Shown here: in pieces, positions 35,399 through 46,619 of the stretch
Position numbering within the stretch: position 1 is the stretch's first letter
Layout: each line of letters starts with the position of its first letter
Assembly (NCBI GenBank): GCA_030015575.1
Contig: JASDDO010000006.1
Coordinates: forward strand, 109,980,045-110,044,044
Origin: Agapanthus africanus
Lineage: Eukaryota; Streptophyta; Magnoliopsida; Asparagales; Amaryllidaceae
Length of the DNA: 64,000 nucleotides
Direction: 5' to 3'
Made by a program: the position numbers and the translations under genes
Notes under the pieces: generated by a model
What the model saw: the letters and a program-made list of their open reading frames with translations, nothing else
The model's database searches: none
Told to the model about the DNA's origin: nothing

Positions 35399-38303
35399 AT
35401 TCAGCCTCCATCGTCGAGTCTGCCACGGTTTCCTGCTTGGACCTCTTCCAGCTAACCGCCCCTCCATAAAGGGTAAAGACAAATCCCGAGTGCGACTTAG
35501 AGTCGTCCTTATCACTCTGGAAGCTCGAATCGGTAAAGGACACCACTTGGAGTTCTCCGTTACCATACACCAAGAGCATCTCTTTAGTCCTTCGCAAGTA
35601 CTTGAGAATGCTCTTCACAGCTGTCCAGTGACTCTCTCCAGGATCAGCTTGATACCTGCTCACTACACTTAGTGAGTATGCTACATCGGGTCTGGTACAT
35701 AGCATCGCGTACATGATAGAGCCTACAGCCGAAGCATAGGATATCCCTTGCATGCGAGCTCTCTCCAAATCAGTCTTGGGAGACATCTCTTTGGAGAGAG
35801 TGAGCCCTGAGATTGTGGGTAAAAACCCACGTTTGGACTCTTCCATACTAAACCTCTTTAGTATGGTGTCAATGTACCTTGATTGGGACAATCCCAATAT
35901 CCTTTTAGATCTATCTCTATAGATCATAATTCCCAGTATGCAGGAGGCATCACCTAGATCTTTCATTGAGAATCTTTGTGATAAGAAGAGCTTGACCGAT
36001 TGCAGCATAGGAATGTCATTTCCTATCAAGAGTATGTCGTCCACGTACAATACGAGGAAGACAACCTTACTCTCTGCCACCTTCTTGTAGATACAAGGTT
36101 CATCTACGTTTTTGACGAAATCAAACTCTTTGATAACGACGTCAAAGCAGATGTTCCAACTCCGTGATGCTTGCTTTAATCCATAAATGGATTTAAGCAG
36201 CTTGCACACCTTCCCACTGCTCCCACTATCTAGGAAGCCCTCTGGCTGAGTCATGTACACGCACTCTTCTAAATCACCGTTTAGAAAGGCGGTCTTAACA
36301 TCCATTTGCCAGATTTCGTAGTCATGATATGCAGCAATGGCAAGCATGATCCGGATGGATTTATGCATAGCTACTGGAGAAAAGGTTTCGTCATAGTCCA
36401 TACCTGGTCTTTGACGAAAACCCTTTGCAACAAGTCTAGCTTTGAAAGTCTCCACTTTCCCATCTACACCAAGTTTTTTCTTGAAGATCCACTTGCTCCC
36501 AATGGGTTTTACCCCTTCAGGAGCATCTTCCAAAGTCCATACTTTGTTGGTGTACATGGATTCCATCTCGGACCGCATTGCATCCAGCCATTTCACTGAG
36601 TCCCCACTCGTGATGGCCTGCTCGAAGCTAGTTGGGTCATCATCAACCATGATGCAATCCTCGCTCCCACCATCCATGAGAAAACCGTAGTATCTCTCAG
36701 GTGGGTGAGGAACCCTACTAGATCGGCGGAGAGGCTGAGGTTCGTTGGGAACTACCGAATCCTCCGGTTCCACTAAATCTTCAGTTTGAGTTTGTGTAGC
36801 CGGAATTTCTTCCAGTTCTACCTCGTCGTCACTAATTTCTTTTGCAAGAAATTCCTTTTCTAAACAGGTGGCATGTCGAGAAATAAACACCTTTTGTTCC
36901 TCGCGATGGTAGAAAAGATATCCATGTGAATGTTTGGGATATCCCACAAACTTGCATAAAACTGAACGTGCCTCGAGTTTGTCCGGATTTTTCCTTTTGA
37001 CATAGGCCGGACAACCCCATATCTTAACTCGTTTAAGACATGGTCTCTTCCCACTCCATATCTCATATGGTGTGGTAGGTACAGATTTAGATGGAACTTG
37101 ATTCAATAGGTATGCTGCTGTCTCCAGCGCATACCCCCAGAAGGAATTAGGTAACTCAGCTGTGCTCATCATAGAGCGCACCATAGCTAATAGGGTGCGG
37201 TTCCTCCGTTCCGATACACCGTTGTGCTGTGGTGTATATGGAGGAGTTAGCTGAGAGAGAATCCCATTCTCTTTTAGGAAGTCCAGGAATTCATTGCTCA
37301 AGTATTCACCTCCTCGATCAGATCGAAGGATTTTAATACTTTTCCCAGTTTGGTTTTCGACTTCTTGTTTATATTCTCTAAATTTCTCAAAAGCTTCTGA
37401 TTTGTGTTTTATCAGGAACACATACCCGAATCTAGAGAGATCGTCAGTGAATGTAATGAAGTACGCAGAACCATTCCTGGCATGTGTAGACATGGGGCCG
37501 CATACATCACTATGTACCAGTCCCAAGAGTTCCGTAACTCTTTCTCCGTGTCCCGTAAACGGAGTTTTGGTCATCTTGCCTTTGAGACATGAATGGCAAG
37601 TGTCATAAGATAAAAATTCAAACGGATTCAAATATCCATCCTTATGCAACTTAGCTAGTCGTGTCGCATTGATGTGGCTCAGTCTACAATGCCACAAGAA
37701 GGATTCGTTCATTTCTGAACTCTTCCTCTTGTGTGTGTTTGTTATGCTCAGAACTGTAGATTGATTTAGAACATAAATGCCATTGCACAACGTGCCTGAT
37801 CGAACCAACTTTTGGTTAAGGAAAATATTCATAACATTATCCTGTAATACAAAATTATATCCCTCTTTACACAACAAAGAAACCGATATAATGTTTCATA
37901 TCAGGTTCGGCATATAATAGCATTCGTTCAGAATAAATGTATTACCAGTTGGCAATACAAGGTGATATTCCCCGACGGTTTTAGCTGCAACAATTGCACC
38001 ATTTCCAACCCTTATATCTTTATCACCTTCTCCAAGTTCTCTACCTTTCCTAAGCCTATGTAACTGATTACATATATGGGATCCTGACCCGGTATCTAAT
38101 ACCCAGGACGTAGAGCAAATGGAGAAACAGTTCTCTGTAACGAACACACCCGAAGAAAATGCATCAACATGTAATTTCTTCATTCGGGTGGCATGGGAAT
38201 CCTGGTATTCCCCTATATCATGTTCAGTCTTATAACTTTTATAAGAAAGAACAGAACCAACGTTCCCCAGCACAGTATAACATGCTGGTTCGGTCAATAC
38301 ATC
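35394..38303 (-). pseudogene. pol: E1 pro-pol polyprotein, main part
   Basis: The best-preserved copia pol in the window. From 38303 leftwards on the minus strand: protease (WVLDTGSGSHIC), GAG-pre-integrase (HCRLSHINATRLAKL), integrase (SDVCGP, RSDRGGEYLSNEF, HNGVSERRNRTLLAMV), RT (RPGMDYDETFSPV, WQMDVKTAFLNGDL, LVLYVDDILLIGND) and most of RNase H (FTDSSFQSDKDD, ADSTMEAEYI). One frame runs through, broken only by a TGA near 37890, where E3 has Cys in PNLICNIIS. The N-terminal codons are cut by the Athila insertion at 38304 and the C-terminal RNase H tail lies at 10778-11115. One zinc-region residue differs (LSH for LGH). Catalytic YVDD and DTG are intact. Confidence 0.92.
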
Positions 38304-38764
38304 TGTTCATATCAGATTTTTGCATTTTTATACCGTCCAATTTTTATCACATCACTTATCGGTAGGTACTCTTGAGCCGTGTTTGCTAGTCAATTGAAGG
38401 ATATATGTTCTCGGCTCTAAATGGTGAAATTCATGGAAAAGCACGACAAAATCCGGATTACTGCCAACCACAGATAAAACACGGGTCTCCGCTCTTTATC
38501 CGTATGTTTCCGCACACCAGTTTAAGAGACAAAATGGCAAATCAATGTCGTTTTCATACACAAAGCTCAATGGCAACACAAGATCCAACATATCTATGCG
38601 GAGCTCAAGGAAATCATGACAAAAAGATCCACATCAAATCACCTTTTGGTCTGCTGGAATTCTGGAAAAATTGTGAAGAGTTTCTGAGAAAAAACATATG
38701 CCAAACTACAGACAAGAGAAGACCAGGGAAGCACACAAAACCCGAGGGGCTAAAGCCTCCAGAG

Positions 38765-38782
38765 GGCCGCGGATCCGCGGCC
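38765..38782. repeat. Perfect GC-rich palindrome in the Athila LTR
   Basis: GGCCGCGGATCCGCGGCC, self-complementary over all 18 bases, about 90 bases upstream of the TATA box. Confidence 0.9.
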
Positions 38783-38872
38783 GTATGGCCTCAGTAGTTG
38801 ATGGGTTTTTAAGGGCAGTTTGGTCATTTTATATGGGGTCAGATTGTTGCCCTAGGTTTCCAGTTCCCTGCC

Positions 38873-38880
38873 TATAAATA
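38873..38880 (+). promoter_or_regulatory. TATA box of the Athila LTR
   Basis: TATAAATA in the context CTGCCTATAAATAGTCC, a canonical plant core promoter position for an LTR. Transcription would start some 30 bases downstream. Confidence 0.75.
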
Positions 38881-39855
38881 GTCCAGAACTTGCCAAAGCC
38901 AAGGGTGCATATTCTTGTATTTAGATTTTAGAATACATGTGTTGTTCTTCTTCCTCCTCTCATCTCTTCTCCATTAAAAACTTGTAGTGAGCTTTTGTGA
39001 GTGAAGAATGAATAAAGGAGTTCTTGTTCTTACCATGCTTATCTTGTTGTAATTGTTAATTATATTTGCTTGTATTTTTCATTTGCTAATCTAGTTGTTG
39101 TTATTTGTTGTTTGTTTCTTTCTTGTTCTCTTTTTCTTTATCCTTAAAACAACTATGATGCTTAAGCTTGATCCTTACCAAGGTGAGGTCTCAAATAACT
39201 AGTTGTAATCTTCTAACCTCTTTCTTTCTATCTTCCTCCTTTGCTTTATGTTCTTTTCCTTATAATGGGTGAGTAGTTTTCATACTTGTTAGGGTAGGAT
39301 AAGGAAAGTTTGAGAGAAGGAAATCTCTCTCACTCTTTTCTTGCCCAACATCTTGATTCGGACTCCCGTTAATTGAACCACAATCCGCTCCCTACGGCAC
39401 CCCATCCTATATGATAGCGGTGATTCCTTAGTGAGACCAGTTGTGGTTGAATTAACCGGAGGTTAAGGCTAAGAGCCTAGAACGGACGGACAAGCACCAA
39501 AAGGAAGAACTTATGCGTTGGAAAGCCTAGCTTATACGCGCAAGTTCCTTCCTAGTCGTGCTAATCCCCGTTGTTGCCGATTACCGTAACACAGATATTA
39601 AGAGTGGCAATGAAAGAAGTGAGCGACTCCTAACTCAAACTAATCTAATCCTAACCCTAACAAGCTCTCTTTATATATCATTTTAGCACATAAGTAATCT
39701 AAAAACAAACCTGGACATTTGGACTTAACTCGTTAAAGCACATAGAAAAAGATTCCCATCTCCCTACAGACGTCCCGTACTCAACCGGCTAGCTACAAGC
39801 GAAACCGTCTTGATTGCGGTAATAAACTTAGCAAGCAAAAACTCTACCAATCAAA

Positions 39856-39873
39856 TGGCGCCGTTGCCGGGGA
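39856..39873 (+). other. Primer binding site, tRNA-Asp (Athila)
   Basis: TGGCGCCGTTGCCGGGGA, the tRNA-Asp-type site typical of Athila/Tat gypsy elements. Confidence 0.9.
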
Positions 39874-41094
39874 GACGGTAGTTTATTTCTTTGTGTAATT
39901 TCGGGTTAATTTGTGAATATAAATATAACCGAAAAACAAAACAAAAAAATATACATTGTAAAGAAATTATCTTGTTATTTTTGATTAGTTTTTGTGCAAG
40001 TGTGCAGGATAAAACGAAGTTCGAGTTCAGTGCTATAGACGTGGGAAGTTAGACCCATATCTTTGCGGCTACACCGCGGGTGAACAAGACGGAAAAGACG
40101 GTCTACTGAAAGATTCTGGAGCAGATCCAGTAAGCAAATCAAGATTCAGGAGCGCCAGAAAAGAAGAGGACAGCCAAGGCAGCACACACCAGAATTCCAG
40201 AGGCCCAGCTCTCCATTCTTGCCGCGGAACCGCGGCATAAGCAGGCTTAGGCCGCGGAACCGCGGCCACTTGGTGCCCTCATCAACTCAAAACTTCTGTG
40301 AGTCTTTCTCTTCTCCTCCCCACTCCTCTGAACTCCACTGAACTGTGTTTTCTGCAACATTCTTTGCGCAAACTCTCTTCCCCCTTCCAAAAAATTGTTT
40401 TTGTGCAGGATTCTTTGCGCCGCGCTAAAAAATAAAAATTGTTTGCAGTTGATTGTTACTGCTTTGCATATATTAATACGGACTTTAAAGGGCTTGAAAC
40501 CAATTCAGATTGGGTGGGGATTTCATCACCCTTCCCAGGACCCCAGAAATCATAAAAAGCATATGCATTGACCATTGCTTAAATTAAAAAATACTAGACT
40601 CAGCCCTAAGGACTTCGCGCTCAATAGAACAGAGAACTAGTTACAGGCATCGGCCGTTTATCCTATCCTGACTTTTCCGGTGTCTAGGCAAGTGTGTCCA
40701 AGGCAAGTGGTTACTTAATTAGGACCACTACTTACGTAGTGGGGAGACTCCCACTTACCTGGCACTTACCTGGCCGCAATTGTTGGAGAAGAGGCGGTTT
40801 GAGGTCCTATTTCTAGCCCTTTGGAACAGTTAGGAGCTGTCTAGCTGACCTAGGTGACTCTAGATCTAGGTGTGATTGTGTATATCTTGTTTATGATTGC
40901 TTGAAGACGTAAGCCCGTACATAATTCTGTAAAGCTCTTTCTAAAAAAAAAACAACACAAAACCAAAAACTTTTATAAAAACTTGCCCTTTGTCGCCAGA
41001 ATCCATTTTTTCACCCACCACCCATCGTATTTCTCCATTGACATTTTCTTACCCTCACCTTCTCCGCTTTGACTATACTAAACTCGTTTAGTGT
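39874..41094 (+). other. Athila leader
   Basis: 1.2-kb untranslated stretch between primer site and gag. It contains a pair of GC-rich palindromes (40220-40267) like those in the copia leaders, and an A-run near 40945. No credible gene. Confidence 0.7.
40220..40267 (+). repeat. Paired GC-rich palindromes (Athila leader)
   Basis: TGCCGCGGAACCGCGGCA (40220-40237), a 12-base spacer with AGCAGGCTT, then GGCCGCGGAACCGCGGCC (40250-40267). The arrangement matches the pair in copia E3. Confidence 0.85.
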
Positions 41095-42972
41095 ATGTCC
41101 GCTTGGACTCAGGACACTAGCGCCCGCCTAGTCCGCGTTACGTTAGTCGCTACCGACTACGCGATCGACTCAGACGTCGAAACTCCGTCCACTCCTCTTT
41201 CACCCTTACCTTTGCCAGCCAACTCCGACGTTGACCGGAATTCTGTTCATACATCCTCACCTTCACCATCACCAACCTCTTCTTCCGCGATGTCAGGATT
41301 TAATCCAAACATCTCTTTGACTCCCCCGAGATTGACTCCACCTCCTATGGAGGCAAATAACCCACCACCACCTCCTGTTGTAGCGCCGCATCGAATCGCG
41401 CTCCAGGATCGTTTCTATCCCACCCGTTCTGCACTTCCCACCTGTCTTTCCCTTCCACCGGCCAATGGGGATAATTTTGAAATTAAGCCCCACTTCATTA
41501 ACATGCTTCCGAAATTTCATGGGCTTGAATCTGAAGATGCCTATATCTTCATCAACAAGTTCCAAAATGTTTGTGCCATGATGAAAACCACCCAGCCGTC
41601 GGACGATGCTATACGGCTACGGGTCATTCCGTTCACTTTATGCGATCTTGCTGAAAAATGGCTGTATAGCACCGCTTCCCACTTCATAACCAGTTGGGAC
41701 GAGTTTGTGAAAGCGTTTCTCAAGAAATTCTATCCGAATCATAAAACCGCAAGGATCCGTAACGAAATCTACCAATTCTCTCAGCTTCCTTCCGAACCCT
41801 TCTGGAAGTGCTTTGACCGGTATAAAGACCTTGTTGTTCAGTATCCTCACCATGGTATCGAGAAATGGCAATTTTGCCAAACCTTATACGAGGGCCTGAA
41901 CCCAGCAACCAAGCAGTTGTTGGAAACCATTTGTCAGGGCCACTTCCTATCGAAATCGACGAGGAAGCGTGGCAATTCTTCGACGACCTTGCGGAACAAA
42001 CGCTTCAATGGGAGAGCACTAGACCAACTACTTCTTTTTCTTCCTCCACTTCTACTGGTCAGTCTAGGGTAGGAATTCACCAACTCGATGTCTCTATTGC
42101 GATGAAAGCTGAAATGGCTGCAATAACGAGAAAACTTGAAGCGATAGAGAGCAAATTTTCATCTCCTGCTCCTGTCCCTGTTCTTCCCCTTCATACCATT
42201 TGTGCTTGTTGTTTCGATCCTTCTCACTTAACCGAAGAGTGTCCTTACAATCCACCATCTCAAGGACAGGATCAGGTTAATGCTGCATTTCAGCAAAGAC
42301 CGAGGAATGATCCATACTCTTCCACCTACAATCCTGGTTGGAGGAACCACCCCAATTTCGCCTGGAATCAGAATCAGCAACAATTCCAAGGAAACAATTT
42401 CCAGAGGCCCCCTCCTCCGCAACAACAAGCGCAACAACAAACTCAACATCAGTTTCAGCAGCCCTTCCAACCCCAACCTTTTCAAAATCAGACGAACAAC
42501 TTTGCACCCAACAATTCTTTTCCACAAAACAACTTTGTTCCGTCAAACAACGATAAGGTTTCCTCGCTAGAACGAAGTCTGGAGGCGTTCGTTAAATAAT
42601 CGACACAATCCACCACCAACATCCAGTCGTCTATTCAGTCTTTAGTGCAACACACTGCTGCACACGGGCAAAGCATCAAGACCATCGAAGCCCAGATTGC
42701 ACAGCTGAATGCGGCGTTAAGCGAGCGAGAAAAGGGGAAGCTTCCATCTCAACCACTCCCAAATCCCGGTCACCCACATAATGTACATGTTGCTCTTGAA
42801 CAACAGAACCATAATGTGAGTGCCGTGACTACATTGAGATCGGGAAGGATGCTGCACAACAACATCGGCACAGCAATTGAGGATAATGACACCCTGGCCG
42901 CTTCTTCTTCTTCTTCTTCGTCTTCTGAGCCTATTCTCCATTCTTCAAAAGTCTCTTCTTCTTGTAAGTCGA
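41095..42972 (+). pseudogene. gag: Athila gag, frameshifted and truncated
   Basis: Gag (capsid/nucleocapsid) of an Athila element. Frame 1 (41095-42072) holds a Ser/Pro-rich N terminus, then the retrotransposon gag domain: LPKFHGLESEDAYIFINKF, FTLCDLAEKWLYS, FVKAFLKKFYPNHKTARIR, LYEGLNPATKQLLE. Homology moves to another frame near 41960, consistent with a 1-base loss, and continues as EEAWQFFDDLAEQTLQWES. A CCHC zinc knuckle (CX2CX4HX4C) lies at 42201-42242, followed by a Gln/Asn/Pro-rich region. A TAA at 42597-42599 interrupts the same frame, which then goes on to VTTLRSGRML, the conserved motif near the gag-protease boundary. The copy is cut at 42972. Start ATG at 41095 is the first long-frame start, without independent support. 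Confidence 0.88.
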
Positions 42973-44295
42973 TGTACAACACCCCACGACTTGCGGGGAG
43001 GTGGAATAATGAAAAACGATCTTGTTTAAAGCGTAAACATTGACTACCCGAGAATCTTTGCATAAACAATAACTAACAACAAACATAGGAGTTAACAACT
43101 ACTATGAAAAGTGATTATACCTGTAGAACCGAGTCCTTCGTCTGGTCGTTCTCCACGTCCTCTCCGGCCTTCTCTAAGTAGTAGAAGATCCACTCGAGAG
43201 CTTTACTAAAAGCTTCACCTCAAACTAGAGGTAACTAGGTTTCTTAAATCGCTAATCCAAGCAACCTAGGTGATATAGAGAATGGTTAAGGATTAAGTAG
43301 TCTAATCTAATCCTTGTACTCAACACATGAGAGGGGAGGATTAGAGTTTGAAGAGGGAGAGCTTGAGGAGAGAGAAAGTGAGCAAGAGAATGGAATGAGA
43401 TAATGATCTCTCATAATATATATGAAGCATCAATAATAACAAGATAAATCAAATAAATGATTTAACAACCATGCTCCATAAATATCTAATGGGTGATTCA
43501 TCTCCATGAGTCATTAAGCATTTATGATGCATTAATGACATGGATGAATCACTCAAATGAGTCACTAATCTCATTTAATGCATATGCCACCTTAACCCCC
43601 AAGTCACCATCTTCTAGAAGCTTCTCGCGCAATTACGAGAACGCCCCTCCTATCCGTGAAAACACGGAAAAACTTTAGACTGTATAAATCCAATAACCGG
43701 ATACTAGAAACTGGCTTAAACCAAAGCCGACTAGTAAAAACTGTCCGGATGTCGTACGTGCGTAAACACACGTATGCGTCCGAACCCTTGTCGTAAAACC
43801 ATACGACCTTTATATCGTTTTGCCTGGAGTAGGGAAACTCTCTGTGTGTGACTCTAGAGACTCGACTACTACGCTGGCAGTAGGTTTAACCACAGACCGC
43901 AAGAGGCACTAGCTGTACGTAACGGTCCCCAGGTAGATGTCGATAACAAGGCCGATGAGGAAACCCATCCGAACTCCTACTGAGTCTGATGTGACAATCT
44001 CCGTACAGTTCAGTCTGTTCGTCTAAGACTATTGCATATCAGGCCTAGGGAGACGGCAAGCGTCAGTCCCTTGATAGTGGTATAAGTCGTGTTGGAGTGA
44101 AGCCCATTACACCCTGAGAAACTACTGGAACCTACCAGAAAATCTCGCTTGCCTTGGCCAGGGACTTTGCGTAATGGCTCTGTGACACAGCGCGATATCA
44201 ACCCCCAATACCGGGAGAGACGAATCCTGTCTAACCGCCACTGCCTCCAAGTGCTCGGGACTGCACCCAACTGCTACCTGTTTGCACGACTCCTT
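42973..44295 (-). repeat. Truncated copia LTR (E4-like)
   Basis: Begins TGTACAACACC next to Athila gag and shares ordered blocks with 57321-58860 (CCCAATACCGGGAGAGACGA, CTGTTTGCACG, TCTGTTCGTCTAAGA), but is clearly more diverged than a same-element LTR pair would be. It stops at CTCCTTTG near 44295, losing the U3 half, and continues as pol remnants of E4. Best read as the remnant of a separate related element fused by deletion. Confidence 0.7.
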
Positions 44296-45841
44296 TGTAA
44301 ATCTATTGTGTTCGAGAAATAGCCTCAGTGAGTTGATCCGCCCTGATGTTTCTTTGTATGTCTCTCTTAATTTCAAGTTCGTGGAGAAAGCTATCTCCCG
44401 AATTGAGTAATACCTGTCTTAGAATTTGTCTGGTTATTTGATGAGACCTAGTTCATAAATGAACTCCAAATCCAAACTTCTTAGACTGTATCGATAACTG
44501 AACCTAATCAGTATCCAGCACCATACCTCCCACAGTATCCTCTTGGACCACCTGTCCAAAATACTGTCCCTCGTCAGTGGAAAAACTATAACTCTGACAA
44601 TCACTCTGTCATCCATGTCACCTTTAAAGCTTGGAATGATAACCGTCTCCCGAATTGAGTAATACCTGTCTGGAGAAACAACTGTGTGACGACCACAGTA
44701 CAACCGATTATAGTATAGGAATTTTACTTCCTACTTTGTGTATGTCATCCAAATACCAGGACATCACACCCTACTACCTCCTTAACATACCCATCCCCTA
44801 TTCTGATGAAGTCAAAGCCATGACTGTCACATCAAAATTAGATGATCTATCTCTGCTATATCTGCTCAAGTCTATAAATAGACATAAGCTACTTGCCCAC
44901 TTTGCTTCCGCTGCTCCCACTGACCACAAAAAACCTCTGGCAGAATAATATATACGTACACTTCTAAAGCAAGTTTAGAACGACGCTATACTTAACCTCC
45001 TGCCGGGTCTCATAGCCTGGAACAACAGTAGTGTCAAGTCTGGGTAAACAAGAACCTCCCTGTCACCGTCCTTGAGGCTACCGGAGTACCTCTCGGGTGT
45101 CTGAGGTTACCCTCCATATCTGCGGAGTGGCTAATGGAATGTCAAACCTGATTGAATATATAGGTCCTTTAAATTTTTCGTAATCGTTTACGGTTCTGGA
45201 ATCACTTCCAGTTCTACCACACTCCCACTACTGTTTTCTGAAAAAATCCATTTTACTAAAACTGTAGCGAGTCAAGAACAATATCACTTTTGATCTTCCA
45301 GATGGTAAAAAATCAACCCTCGTCAAAGCCATGGTCAACCCACAAACTGCTATTACAGAAACGTGCCTTGAGTTATCCAGAGTCTGGTTTTAAGCATAAG
45401 CTGGACAACTCCCCATACCTTAACATCGTTAAGATATGAACCATTCTATATTCAATATAGAAATTTTGGCACTTATTTAATTGGAACCAGATTCAAATCA
45501 TGCATCTGTCTCCAGTGCATATCAACTTAATGGAGAGAGGCTAATCAGCATTACTCAACTTAGGAATCCATCCAATTATGTGTAACCTGAAAGAGAAACA
45601 AGTTTCTCAAAACCATTAATATCATCTGAATACCTATCACAAGAATCTACATCTTCAATCTCTTTGAAGAATCCCGATACTTGTGACACCTGGTTCTCTA
45701 CTTTATTCTTATACCCATAACTTCTCGAAACTTAGACATTGTATTTCTACGAAACACTTGTCTAAAAACTAGAGAAGTCATAAGTAAACAGAACATAGTA
45801 TGAGGACCTACCCCTTTGTCCTGACGGACACTGGACAACAT
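44296..45841 (-). pseudogene. pol: E4 pol, decayed (RNase H to integrase)
   Basis: Remnants of copia pol recognised by alignment with 13390-15400 and 24180-26600. RNase H end: the block around 44310-44450, matching the region that encodes VDTKNN and the HLIREI zone. Then RT and linker blocks (about 44500-45300) and integrase (45300-45841). No long frame survives. A 26-base direct repeat (44394-44419 and 44646-44671) lies in it. Integrase sequence is interrupted by the CACTA element after 45841 and resumes at 53708. Confidence 0.7.
45839..45841. other. Target site duplication CAT (left, CACTA)
   Basis: CAT before the element start at 45842, repeated at 53708-53710. Three bases is the CACTA standard. 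Confidence 0.85.
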
Positions 45842-46045
45842 CATTACTAAAATAAGGGGTTGCCCCTACGGATATTGAAATCCGTAGGGGCATATTTATT
45901 TTGGCCCTATGGATTAGTCCATAGGGCTAGACGGTGGCCCCCACGGTCCTTACATATTTATATAAAAATTATTAAATCTTAAATTGTTGTTTGCCCCTAC
46001 GGAGCCGCAAACCAAGAACCTACGGACTTATCCGTAGGGACATCT
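45842..46045. repeat. CACTA left terminal and subterminal repeats
   Basis: Terminal inverted repeat at about 45842-45872, then CCCCTACGG and CCGTAGGGG motifs in opposite orientation (about 45862-45890 and 45990-46040), plus diverged CCATAGGG copies. Subterminal repeats of this type bind the element's own transposase in En/Spm. Confidence 0.85.
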
Positions 46046-46059
46046 AAATAGGGATTTAA

Positions 46060-46272
46060 GTTAAAAGCTCAGATCGATCCCTACGCTCATTATTCCTAAT
46101 TCTCGCGCGAAGAAAAAATTCCCAAACCCTCGTTCCCGCCGATCGATCGTCGTTCTCGTCGTCGCCAGCGCCGCCGATTCGTCGTAGCCACCGCCTGCTT
46201 TCGTCGTGGCCACCACCTTCTTTCGTCGTCGCCAGCGCCGGCTCATCGGAGTTCTCGTCGTCGCCTCTGCAC
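46060..46272 (+). other. Probable 5' exon of the CACTA transcript
   Basis: GC-rich TCGTCG/GCC-rich stretch between AT-rich flanks, ending CACAA|GTAAGG near 46271, a good 5' splice site. There is no convincing start codon, so it is probably a 5' untranslated exon. Start is approximate. Confidence 0.45.
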
Positions 46273-46309
46273 AAGTAAGGAAATCTTCAATTACTCAAAT
46301 TTTTGATTG

Positions 46310-46580
46310 GGGGTGGGGCTGCGGGCTGGGGCTGCGGGCTGAGGCTACGGGCTCGGGCTGGGGCTAGGGCTAGGGTTGGGGCTCGGGCTCGGGCTACGGC
46401 TAGGGCTGTGGTTGGGGTTGGGGCTCGGGGTGCGGTTAGGGCTGTGGTTGGGACTCGGGCTCGGGCTGCGGTTAGCGTTAGGGTTGTGGCTGGGGCTGCG
46501 GTTGGGGTTAGGGTTCGGCAGGGGGTTGCTGTTGGGGTTGGGGTTGGGGTAAGGGTTAGGGTTGGGGTTGGGGTTTTGGA
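46310..46580. repeat. G-rich degenerate hexamer repeat
   Basis: About 45 tandem copies of GGG plus three bases (GGGGCT, GGGCTC, GGGTTA, GGGTTG), with all G-runs on the plus strand. It could form G-quadruplexes. It lies in the presumed first intron of the CACTA transcript. Confidence 0.85.
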
Positions 46581-46619
46581 TTTCAGGGTCTAAGTTAATT
46601 TCCATTCTAATTAGCATTA

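Larger units (their letters stand above)
38304..39853 (+). repeat. Athila 5' LTR
   Basis: 1,550 bp, TGTTCATATC ... CTACCAATCA, followed two bases later by the primer site. Contains a TATA box at 38873-38880 and the perfect 18-bp palindrome GGCCGCGGATCCGCGGCC at 38765-38782. Confidence 0.85.
38304..42972 (+). mobile_element. Athila-type Ty3/gypsy element A1, 5' part
   Basis: LTR, tRNA-Asp primer site, long leader and gag of an Athila-lineage element on the plus strand. It is inserted into the protease end of E1 pol; the presumed duplication ACATC is at 38299-38303. It breaks off at 42972, after the gag end, where a copia LTR starts. Protease, RT, integrase and the second LTR are not in the window. 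Confidence 0.88.

Noticed and set aside
39856..39873. tRNA gene fragment
   Set aside because: The match to a tRNA 3' end is the primer binding site; no cloverleaf is present.
42228..43069. Minus-strand frames opposite Athila gag
   Set aside because: Shadows of the gag coding strand: Leu/Arg-rich translations of Gln/Ser-rich codons.
46500..46580. Interstitial telomere repeat
   Set aside because: Units are mixed GGG-N3 hexamers, not TTTAGGG heptamers.
46303..46617. Ala/Gly/Val-rich plus frame and Asn/Pro repeat minus frame
   Set aside because: Both are translations of the G-rich hexamer repeat; no start context or conservation.
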